A DNA stretch of 64,000 nucleotides. It comes from Dendrophyllia cribrosa. Taxonomy: Eukaryota; Cnidaria; Anthozoa; Scleractinia; Dendrophylliidae. Position 1 is the first letter of the stretch. Each line of letters begins with the position of its first letter. The notes beneath the pieces were generated by a model. That model was given only the letters and a program-made list of their open reading frames with translations, had not been told where the DNA came from and did not search any database. The stretch lies in contig JAJLRJ010000001.1 in assembly GCA_024195265.1 (NCBI GenBank), positions 1,016,501 through 1,080,500 of the forward strand, in the 5' to 3' direction. Below, one piece after another: positions 56,276 to 64,000 of the stretch. The position numbers and the translations under genes are program-made.

Positions 56276-57046
56276 CATATGAAAGTAAATAAGTGTTCGT
56301 GTGATCATAAAAGGTGACCAACAAATAACAAACGCTGCAGTTAAAGCTGCAAGTGTCTTCGTGACTTTCTTGTGTCTTCGATCTGATTTCACAATAAAAG
56401 AGTTTCCCATTGGCATAACTCTTGTGCGAAGAGCGCGATGAATGTGGGTTTGCGTGAAAATCATATACAACAAGGGGACAATGAAGAATAATGCTGCATG
56501 CAAACTGTAGTATATTTGTCTTCCAATATTTCCCCATCTAATATTAATACAAACTAAGTCGTCGTTTTCCAATGTTTCAATGCGGTATATGTGTAGCAAA
56601 GGTGAACACACTGCTAAACACATGACCCAAATTATGACTAATTTTAAATATTCTCTGCGGTGTAGCCAGCCTCCAATTCTGGCATGAAGAGGGTCAATTG
56701 TAGCCTTCAGTCTCTGATAGGTTATCACCACAAGTGTTGTGATGGAAGCTGTGTAAGTTGCCTCGACAAGGAATCCTTGAAGTTTGCAAGTGTTGTCACC
56801 ACCTACCCAATGCCAGAAAAAGCTGATAAGGTTCAGAATTGTGAGAATTGTAAACAAGAGATCCGCAGACGCTAAATTTGCCACGAGCCACATCAGGGGA
56901 TAATATCTTCTTCTTATAGTCTTGTAGCAGGTTACTATAACCCACACATTACCAACGACTGACATAATGAAAACAGTACTGTAAAATATGCTGAAGAAGA
57001 CCACAATGAATAGCGGAAAACCATCGCTGGTTGCCATCGTTTCCAA
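56033..57046 (-). CDS. Class A GPCR, pair 2 copy 1, with poly-Lys insert
   Basis: Seven-helix receptor of 337 residues starting METMATSDG. TM1 has GNVWV, TM2 NLASADLLF, TM3 Cys (NTCKLQGF) then YQR where DRY is usual. TM6 has CWSP, and TM7 DPLLY replaces NPxxY, so two activation motifs differ from the class norm. Extracellular loop 2 contains the disulfide partner (DLVCIN). Between TM6 and TM7, where the paralogue at 62137 has YFHLASPG, this copy has YFHM, eleven Lys, then MASPG, caused by 34 consecutive A in the coding strand (56242-56275). The frame is preserved as given, but a change of one or two bases in the run would destroy TM7. It could be an intact gene, an incipient pseudogene, or a case of mis-called tract length. 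Ligand unknown. Confidence 0.85.
56242..56275 (-). repeat. 34-base A run inside GPCR coding sequence
   Basis: Thirty-four T on the plus strand, absent from the paralogue at about 62348. It looks like an inserted or expanded poly(A) within extracellular loop 3. Confidence 0.9.
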
Positions 57047-57303
57047 AGCGTTATTAATATCAAGGTTACAGAAGATCGCGAGAAGATTTATATTAGGTAT
57101 TCCTCGTCGATGATTCTTTGAGGTATTTTCGTAATGGCTACTGAAGCGAATGGTCTTTTATTTTCAAACACTTCGTTTTAGTAATCCTTCTGTTTTTCAG
57201 CCTTCCTTAATTGCATTTTATGTTATGTTTGCTTTTCGATTTCCTGTCACGTCAGCCTTCAATTCTGTGAATATAAAGCCACAGCGGTTAGTTTGTTGTT
57301 TAA

Positions 57304-57548
57304 AGGGACAGTGTTCCAGCTGAAATATCGCGTTTTCTTGATCATGGCCAGGAGCTTGCTTTACGAACTTAGAAGACAAAATAACGACTAAAAAACGCAA
57401 AATACTACCAGAATTGAATCTTTGATTTCCTGACCACCGTCACTTAATCAAACTTGGTGAACGGTAATCTACTTTCATCATTTTAATCCTGCACCAATTT
57501 TTATCCAATTTATATTTTAGTTTCATATTTGTGAGGGACAGTGTCCCT
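57304..57548. mobile_element. TTAA-target TIR element (family 2 TIR)
   Basis: AGGGACAGTGTTCC and the inverted GGGACAGTGTCCCT are flanked by TTAA (57300-57303, 57549-57552). The corresponding region of the duplicate near 63400 has no such element. Confidence 0.82.
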
Positions 57549-57753
57549 TTAAAACTAACTAAATGCATCTTGCTAAATTACAATTGGTGCTATCAACCAT
57601 CATACAGAACGTTATTTCATTCGATCATCATATCTTTCCTATCTTTTTGTGGCTATTCCTCTTTTTCATGGGAATTTATATGCGTTCGTTACCTTTTTTA
57701 ACCTAAATCACTCCTTGAAATGTAATAATCTCGACTGGATTTTTTCTCTAATA

Positions 57754-57912
57754 GACAAATTCGGCTAACGCATTGTTTTACCCAATTCAAACCTTCTGGG
57801 AATAAGATTCTTTGTTCACAATATTTCCATATAATATGGCAATATGACGAACAAAGAGTTCTAATCCCAAAGGGTTTGAATTGGGTACAACAATGCGTTA
57901 GCCGAATTTGTC
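57754..57912. mobile_element. Hairpin MITE
   Basis: 'gacaaattcggctaacgcat' and its inverse 'atgcgttagccgaatttgtc' mark arms of nearly 77 bp with few mismatches and a minimal loop. Missing from the paralogous flank near 63640, where 'actactaatttattcatg' follows directly. Confidence 0.88.
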
Positions 57913-57950
57913 TTTGCACATCCATTTGACTACTAATTTATTCATGCGCA

Positions 57951-58240
57951 TATAGAGCAGTTTTCAATTGAGTATCGAAAGTAATTAAACAATTGCTTTG
58001 GTTTTGCATTGCTACGCTTTGTGATTGGCTAAAAAAACTCGCGCCACTTTCTCGACCAATCAGAAGTAAAACCAAAACCAATCGTGACTTGCTCGCACGC
58101 GTTTTCCCGCGCTTGACGCCTGCGACATGCAATTGCTTCGACCACTGATTGGTTCATTGGATTGTTTACGACTGCTGTGATTGGTCAGAGTAATTACTTT
58201 GGTTTTGGTTTTACGACACTCAATTGAAAACTGCTCTATA
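57951..58240. mobile_element. TIR MITE (TA/TATA target)
   Basis: TATAGAGCAGTTTTCAATTG at the left and CAATTGAAAACTGCTCTATA at the right. The inner inverted match continues with 'taatt...ctttggtttt'. Several CCAAT/ATTGG words inside. Confidence 0.88.
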
Positions 58241-58359
58241 CCGACAGCTGTTAATTCAAGGGAGAATAAATGGTCCAAGTTAGGTTTTTGTCTTCCAAAG
58301 AATAACTGAAATGTTTATAACTCTCTTATTATCCAACTATAGATCACAAATTCAGACAG

Positions 58360-59040
58360 CGACATTGGAAATCAATACCGCTTATATCAGGTCGCGTTCA
58401 ATTCTGACCAAATAATTGATATCTAATATCTTTAAAATGATCTAAAAAAACCCGTTTTTTAAACTGTGTATTGAAAATAAAACGTATTGTAAAGCATTTA
58501 AATCATTAGCCGTCGACGTGTTCACACAACACCACTTTTATCAGGTCACGTTCGATTCACACCTCTTAAATAATGACTAAATATTTGATACCCGACTCCT
58601 GCGGTTCTTCTAAAAATAGTTTTTCTGGTAAGGTACCACTGCACGCATGGAGCTGGACTCTCTCATCTTAATGCTTTATTGGCACAATTCATTATATTTA
58701 CAAGCTACAGAATACAGTTTCTATATTTTACTTTCCTGTATTCTTTTAAGACCCTACCGAGTTATTTTAAAGTTGCAGGCATAGCTGCTTTCACATCCTC
58801 TTTTCTCTGAAATGTACAGGCAGTAGGTTGTAAATTTATGGAGCTAATAAGACGCTACTACTGAGGATCTTGTTTTTCAATATATAAACTTTGGTTTTTG
58901 GTTAAGCAAATGCAGTATGTTTTAAATTAAAATTTGCTTCTTTTATAAGCAAAAAGAAATAAATATTTGGACAACTGGACAAGGGTTTGTCATAATAGTG
59001 ACATTAATTTACGGTTGATATGCAAATACTGTTGATAGGC
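58360..59040. other. Intergenic, no gene seen
   Basis: AT-rich. 'cacttttatcaggtcacgttcgattc' and 'cgcttatatcaggtcgcgttcaattc' are a direct repeat (about 58377 and 58534) of about 180-bp spacing. No coding frame. Confidence 0.45.
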
Positions 59041-59672
59041 TGAGTTTCGTCCTCACTTAGAGTGGCTATCTCCGCCATCCAATAATTATGTAGTATCCCT
59101 GGGGGGTTCTTCTACATTATCTTTCTATGTTTTATCTTTCATCAGTAGCGGGGTTAATAAAACAAAGCATACTGATCCCCCTTGCAGCTTTATGTTGGAG
59201 CGATGTTTATTGTTTTATTTTCTTTAATATTGTCTTATTATTCTTGCAGAATGAACTTATTTTATTTAGATTTGAACGACATAAAGTTTACTTTTTAAAT
59301 TTCAATTTATACTTATACCACACGTCAGTTTTCCTCTAGATTGGAAAATGGCCGTACAGTTTAAAAACAAAAGGTGTTTTTTTGTAATGATGCTAACTGC
59401 TTTTATTACGTAGATCTATAATAATCGATGGATGACAAAACTCAGAGGAAGCCATTTTCTGACTAAGGTGATCTCCAAATCTGAACCCCTTTTCTGAGTT
59501 GTTTTGTTTTCACAAAACATCGATTTAAAATAAACAGTACCGGTTTTCTAATGTGACAATAAAATAAAAATATTATAAGCGCGACGTTTCGGTGTCGTAC
59601 TGACACCATTATCAAGCGAAAGCGAAGGATAGAAAAAGGACGCATTTACAAGCGAAAGGAAATCTGCATACT

Positions 59673-59886
59673 CTATACAAAAAGCTTAGCCCTAAGGGAA
59701 TCTGACTGTTTGTTTAGGGATGGCTTGTGCTCTCTAATCAGGAGCATTTCATACAATAGGCAGTCAAATTTAGTTTGGCACTTTTTCAAGACACTAAAGT
59801 TCTTTGTAATGTCATTAGGTGTTAAACCGTGCGTCGTGCGGGTAGTGTTTGCCTATACTAGATGAAGTGCCTTTGTGTTCTTCAAT
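59673..59886 (-). pseudogene. Penelope-like endonuclease C-terminus, left arm
   Basis: The minus-strand reading encodes the end of a GIY-YIG region and the KFDCLLYEMLLIREHKPSLN segment, followed by a stop at 59673. An extra C at about 59831-59834 relative to the right arm breaks the frame. Confidence 0.65.
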
Positions 59887-60049
59887 CGATGAAGACCTTA
59901 AATGGAGAGAAAAGAAACCACCCCTCGTCAATCAGCAACATGTAGTATATAAGTTCAAATGTGACTCTTGTGATGAGAGTTATATAGGTTTTACCTATAG
60001 ACACCTACATGAAAGGATTGAAGAACACAAAGGCACTTCATCTAGTATA
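59880..60049 (+). pseudogene. Penelope-like GIY-YIG endonuclease fragment
   Basis: Encodes VVYKFKCDSCDESYIGFTYR then HLHERIEEHKG. The YK-C-x2-C ... SYIG-x-T-x-R-HL arrangement is the Penelope-type GIY-YIG endonuclease with its zinc-binding CxxC. Continuation (SSSI | GKHYR) is interrupted after codon ATA by the 60050-61561 insertion. Reverse transcriptase is absent. Confidence 0.75.
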
Positions 60050-61561
60050 GATCGTTTTCACGTGACGTCACGACAGATCCGCCGCCATATTGGTGGACCA
60101 CTTTCGATTGCGTAATAGCAGTAATAGGGTGCAATGCAAGTCACATCTACAGCTGTCGCATTTTAGAAATGAATACTTCGAGATGTGAAGCAAAGTCTGG
60201 GGAAAATCTTTATTTGACTTGTTCTTTCCTATTTCGGAATATGCTTAGAAGTTGGAATCGCGAGTTAAGCAGCGTTATTTGGAAAAAATCTCGGCAATTA
60301 GAATCCATCCCATGTCGATATTTATTCGAGCCGGACTGCTTGTCTCATATTCAAACAGTTGAATCAACAGCCTTTACACCCACTAGCAGTTTAAAACTTT
60401 CTGATGCCTACACTAGGAGCTTATAATAAAACAGTGTCCGTATTTATAGTTAGCGTACTACAAAGCCAAATCATTGCTACAGACAAGTTTGTTTAGCGAA
60501 GGTGAGACATTTCCAGCGATGACTCAAAATCTCGATTTTAATCCCAACACGGAAAGAGAAGGAACAGTTTCGTCTGCTCATTGCCTAGGTTGTAAGGCTG
60601 GGCAAGCAGAATCCTTTTCAAATTATATGGCGAGTGTTTGTTTGGAACTGATCAAGAAGCATAGACAGCATAGACAACACCCCGGCTCAGTGATAAACTC
60701 AGTCATGTACACAAGTTGTGTACATGCGAGTGGAGAATTTTGAAAGAGACTAGTGGGCAGCAATTGCGAACTATAGGCTGCAAAAGTTATTTATTTCTCC
60801 TACATATTCCGTTTAACTATCGTAGACTTCATCAGGAGTTTTAGGTCTGTATCGAAGCCATAAAAACGGAAATCGCACGAGCGCAAACAACAGCCGAGAA
60901 TGTTTTGGTCGAATTTGCGTAAAAGGAAAGGCGAAACCGTATGAAATATTTCAGTAGGGCAAGACATGAAATATTCTTGGGGGCTTAGTTTTAGCTTTTG
61001 GAGATTCGTTCTCGAACACAATATCAGACATTTGCCCTCCGGGTTTAGTTCGCTTTTTTTGCTGCGATTTTTTCGGCTACAATCGCTTTGGCTTTTTTTG
61101 TTCCTTTTTATTCCTCTCTCTGTTCTCGCTGCGACGCTTGTTCGACGTTTCTTTTATCCTGTTCTTTTTTGTGTCGTTCCCGAGTATTAATGAAACCCAG
61201 TCAACATTATATCTATCCCTGTTATAGCTGCTTGTCCAGAAAATTGAAACAAAATATCTGGCTTACACACTATCGTTCAAAACTCGTCCGTAAGGATTCT
61301 GCCCGACTAATAGCAGAAATCCATCGCGATCGCCTCTCTTGCGGCAATTTGTCGGCTTCTTTACTTTGATTCATAACTGCAGAACGTACTCAAGTGAAAT
61401 AAATACCCCTATCTCGACCGCTTTTGCTTCCACATCGAACAATTGATCACAGCACCCGTAAAATTAAGAGGACGCGACTCGGGTTTGTTTACACTTTGGT
61501 CCACCAATATGGCGGCGTAGCAACGGTTGTCAAGATTTTTGTCACGTGAGTGAAAACGATC
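60050..61561. mobile_element. 1.5-kb TIR element inserted in the Penelope endonuclease
   Basis: Ends GATCGTTTTCACGTGAC (left) and inverted GATCGTTTTCACTCACGTGA (right). A second inverted block 'cgccgccatattggtggacc' lies just inside. Flanked by TATA (60046-60049 and 61562-61565); the uninterrupted sequence AGTATAGGCAAAC is preserved in the left arm (complement of 59848-59860). Internal frames of 70-93 codons are present. One (60474-60743) contains HCLGCKAGQAESFSNY, vaguely like a SWIM-type zinc-finger remnant, but the ligand pattern is incomplete. No transposase identified. Confidence 0.82.
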
Positions 61562-61792
61562 TATAGGCAAACACTACCGCACGACGCACGGTTTAACACC
61601 TAATGACATTATGTCTTGAAAAAGTGCCAAACTAAATTTGACTGCCTATTGTATGAAATGCTCCTGATTAGAGAGCACAAGCCATCCCTAAACAAACAGT
61701 CAGATTCGCTTAGGGCTAAGCTTTTTGTATAGAGTATGCAGATTTCCTTTCGCTTGTAAATGCGTCCTTTTTCTATCTTTCGCTTTGAATTC

Positions 61793-61831
61793 GCTTGATA
61801 ATGGTGTCAGTACGACACCGAAACGTCGCGC
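61793..61831 (+). ncRNA. Hammerhead-ribozyme-like motif, degenerate (right arm)
   Basis: TTGATAAT is followed by a perfect stem GGTGTC-AGTAC-GACACC and then GAAACGTCGCG. Penelope-like elements are known to carry hammerhead motifs (CUGANGA - stem II - GAAA) in their terminal repeats. Here the core differs at the positions equivalent to C3 and G8, so cleavage is unlikely. The same motif is in the left arm, complement of about 59581-59615. Confidence 0.45.
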
Positions 61832-61859
61832 TTATAATATTTTTAACCATCTGTATTTC

Positions 61860-62130
61860 CAAATACACTTTGATTAAGCTTAATAAAATAAAAGCAATGA
61901 ATATTCCATCGGAAAAAATGCATAAAAGCCATTAACATAAAAAGATAAATAGCCGCAACCGCTTCCATTCGGTTTGTAAACTGTGTAAATTAAGTTTGTT
62001 TGCGTTAGACATTGGTGTTAGCTGTGAACGTTCTGCTTAACTTTCCATTTTTATTAAGTAGTCCCCTTATTAAAGAGTATTTAAAACTATGTTTGTGTCG
62101 TAATGTTTTCGTAAGTCGGTTATCCTGCAT
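61860..62130. other. 3' flank of GPCR pair 2 copy 2
   Basis: AT-rich sequence continuing the duplicated flank after the Penelope composite. On the minus strand it includes AATAAA-like words near 62048 that could serve as a polyadenylation signal. Confidence 0.4.
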
Positions 62131-62136
62131 GCGCAG

Positions 62137-63105
62137 TTAGTTTACTCGTACGCCCGCCGAGGCGTTAGTTCGAAACACAGTCATACTGGTAAGATTAGAT
62201 TCCTGTCGCTGTGTAAAATTGCACTTCAGGACTCTTCGCAATGCAGCCTTTAGATTTCCACCAAAGTACCCGTATAACAAGGGATCCAATGCGGCATTTA
62301 GGCATATCAAAAGCTGAGACGCTCTCCAAATAAGACCAGGTGAAGCCAAGTGAAAGTACAACAGTGTTCGTGTGATCATAAAAGGTGACCAGCAAATAAC
62401 AAACGCTGTAGTTAAAGCTGCAAGTGTCTTCGCAACTTTCTTGTGTCTGCGATGTGATTTCTCAATACAAGAGTTTCCCATTGGCATAACTCTTGTGCGA
62501 AGAACGCGATGAATGTGGGTTTGCGTGAAAATCATATACAACAAGGGGACAATAAAGAACAATGTTGCATGCAAACTGTAGTATATTTGTCTTCCAATAT
62601 CTCCCCATGTGGAATTAACACAAACTACGTCGCCGTTTTCCTGTGTTTCCACACGGTATATGTGTAGCAAAGGTGAACACACTACTAAGCACATGACCCA
62701 AATTATGACTAATTTCAAATATTCTCTGCGTAGCCAGCCTCCAATTCTGGCATGAAGAGGGTCAATTATAGCCTTCAGTCTCTGATAGGTTATCACCACA
62801 AGTGTTGTGATGGAAGCTGTGTAAGTTCCCTCGACTAGGAATCCTTGAAGTTTACAAGTGTTGTCACCACCTACCCAATGCCAGAAAAAGCTGATAAGGT
62901 TCAAAATTGTGAGAAACGTAAACAAGAGATCCGCAGACGCCAAATTTGCCACAAGCCACATCAGGGGATAATATCTTCTTTTTATAGTCGTGTAGCAGGT
63001 TACTATAACCCACACATTACCAACGATTGACATAATGAAAACAGTGCTGTAAAATGTGCTAAAGAAGACCACCATAAATAGCGGGAAACCGTCGCTGATT
63101 GCCAT
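62137..63105 (-). CDS. Class A GPCR, pair 2 copy 2, intact
   Basis: 322 residues, single exon, starting MAISDGFPLF. Same helix signatures as 56033-57046: GNVWV, NLASADLLF, Cys then YQR at the DRY position, CWSP in TM6 and DPLLY in TM7. Loop 2 has the paired Cys (DVVCVN) and an N-glycosylation motif (NST). Extracellular loop 3 reads YFHLASPG without the poly-Lys run. The C-terminus is short and basic with a Cys (LKCNF) that could be palmitoylated. Copies 1 and 2 are very similar, indicating recent duplication. Start chosen at the first Met because the upstream flank then diverges. Ligand unknown; a neuropeptide-type receptor is most likely. Confidence 0.92.
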   Translation of the reverse strand: MAISDGFPLFMVVFFSTFYSTVFIMSIVGNVWVIVTCYTTIKRRYYPLMWLVANLASADLLFTFLTILNLISFFWHWVGGDNTCKLQGFLVEGTYTASITTLVVITYQRLKAIIDPLHARIGGWLRREYLKLVIIWVMCLVVCSPLLHIYRVETQENGDVVCVNSTWGDIGRQIYYSLHATLFFIVPLLYMIFTQTHIHRVLRTRVMPMGNSCIEKSHRRHKKVAKTLAALTTAFVICWSPFMITRTLLYFHLASPGLIWRASQLLICLNAALDPLLYGYFGGNLKAALRRVLKCNFTQRQESNLTSMTVFRTNASAGVRVN

Positions 63106-63109
63106 CGTT

Positions 63110-64000
63110 TCTAAGGCAAAAGCGTTATATCAGAGTTACAGAAGACCGCGAGACTGGTTTGAGCTTTCTATTGACTATTCCTCGCTGATAAATCTTTGAG
63201 GTGTTTTCGTAATAACTGATGAGAGCAGTCTTGAATTTTGTTAAATACTGAAAGTTATTATCCGTGTTGTTTCTCGGCGTAATTCATCTGTTCAGCCTTC
63301 CTTAATTGTATTTTACATCAGTTATGTTTGCTTTTCGATTTCCTGTCACGTCAGCATTCAATTCTGTGAATATTAAAACCACAACAGATTAGTTTGCTGT
63401 CTACGTCTATCGTGATTAATTGCATCTTTATAAATAAACTTAGTGAAATTTACCATCATACGGAAAAAACATAACCATTCGATCATTTCTTTACTATCGT
63501 TTGTGGATGGTGGCGATTCCTCTTTCTTATGGGAAGTAATATACGTTCGTTACCTTATTTAAACCTAAATCATTCATCGTAGGACCTTGAATCCTGAAAT
63601 GGAATAACCTCGACTGAATATTTTTTTCTCATGCACGATGCATTTTGCCGCTACAATGGGACTACTAATTTATTCATGTTCATGTATGATTACAGGTGTT
63701 TAAATTTAAGGGTGGAAAATGCTCGAACTAGGCCGTTTTCATCATTTAAGGAAGAGATGAAGTGTTTATAACTCCTTATCATCGAACTACCCCAAATGTA
63801 GATTGTAAACGTTGAAAGTCTTAATAAATGCTTTGTACTCGTTTACAACTTTACGCCCCAATTTTGATTATCATACTCACCTGTCCCTATGATTTTTTTT
63901 TTCATTTATTATATAAGCAGTGTTGCAATCAATAAGAAAAACTAGTATAGGAGTATGCCAACGTTATTCTTTGATATTATTATTTTATATCGCTTGGGGG
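63110..64000. other. 5' flank of GPCR pair 2 copy 2
   Basis: Matches the flank of copy 1 through about 63800 without the three MITEs present there, and so provides their empty sites. No gene seen to the end of the window. Confidence 0.5.

Larger units (their letters stand above)
55640..58350. repeat. Segmental duplication, copy 1 of GPCR pair 2
   Basis: The receptor with both flanks is duplicated at about 59050-59470 plus 62050-63800, where a Penelope-like composite interrupts the 3' flank. Shared flank words include 'ggggttaataaaac', 'caaaa..cagagg.agccat', 'gcttttcgatttcctgtcac', 'gttcgttaccttttt' and 'actactaatttattcatg'. Copy 1 carries additional inserts (57304, 57754, 57951) that are absent in copy 2. 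Confidence 0.75.
59560..61850. mobile_element. Penelope-like element, inverted 3' copies, interrupted
   Basis: The left arm (59560-59886, read on minus) and the right arm (60018-60049 plus 61566-61850, read on plus) are inverted copies of a Penelope-like 3' end. Translated, the arms give ...RIEEHKGTSSSIGKHYR... and ...KKCQTKFDCLLYEMLLIR... then RAKLFV and a stop, the usual C-terminus after the GIY-YIG endonuclease. One arm has a one-base insertion and the other a deletion, so both are dead. A 1.5-kb element interrupts the right arm. The composite sits in the 3' flank of the second GPCR copy. Confidence 0.8.

Noticed and set aside
60169..60743. SWIM zinc-finger or nuclease gene inside the 1.5-kb TIR element
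   Set aside because: HCLGCKAG resembles the start of such a finger but the rest of the ligand pattern is missing and frames are short; recorded only as a faint resemblance.

Overview
The window looks like a piece of nuclear genome from a cnidarian, most likely a stony coral. It is AT-rich. Its genes have introns with GT/AG borders. Intergenic DNA is crowded with small inverted-repeat transposons (many at TTAA targets), Penelope and LINE debris, and microsatellites. The protein content (rhodopsin-type GPCR duplicates, a GH79 heparanase, a chromodomain protein) is animal. No prokaryotic features (operons, ribosome binding sites, CRISPR) are present. The taxonomic call is an inference from style and gene content, not from a search.

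Layout. 1-18.5 kb holds a tandem array of minus-strand neuropeptide-receptor-like GPCR genes (coding exons at 6.6-7.8 kb and 13.6-14.9 kb). A repeated flanking block occurs three times (about 1-2.2, 8.9-10.7 and 15.3-18.5 kb). Each copy carries a conserved minus-strand splice donor that probably ends a first exon. The first block would belong to a third receptor just left of the window. Nested TTAA elements sit at 2.2-3.3 kb and a long-TIR element at 4.8-6.0 kb.

18.5-39.9 kb is gene-poor. It holds TTAA MITEs, hairpin elements, diverged tandem duplications and several duplicated exon-like blocks with conserved minus-strand donors. 39.9-40.7 kb carries an intronless chromodomain gene on the minus strand. 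45.9-52.7 kb is a complete plus-strand heparanase gene that can be read exon by exon. It contains a tandemly duplicated exon right at the catalytic acid/base glutamate, and the frame lets only one of the two copies be used per transcript. Its introns contain TTAA elements, SINE-like pieces, a 160-nt run of C and a compound microsatellite.

52.9-54.7 kb holds a LINE 3' end split by a MITE, plus another MITE. 55.6-63.8 kb contains a second duplicated GPCR pair on the minus strand (56.0-57.0 and 62.1-63.1 kb). The two copies are separated by an inverted Penelope-like element that is itself interrupted by a 1.5-kb TIR element. The first receptor of the pair has a 34-base A run inside the coding sequence.

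The receptors would act at the cell surface in peptide-type signalling. Heparanase would act on heparan sulfate in lysosomes or matrix. The chromodomain protein would act in the nucleus. Nothing in the window links them functionally beyond shared location.
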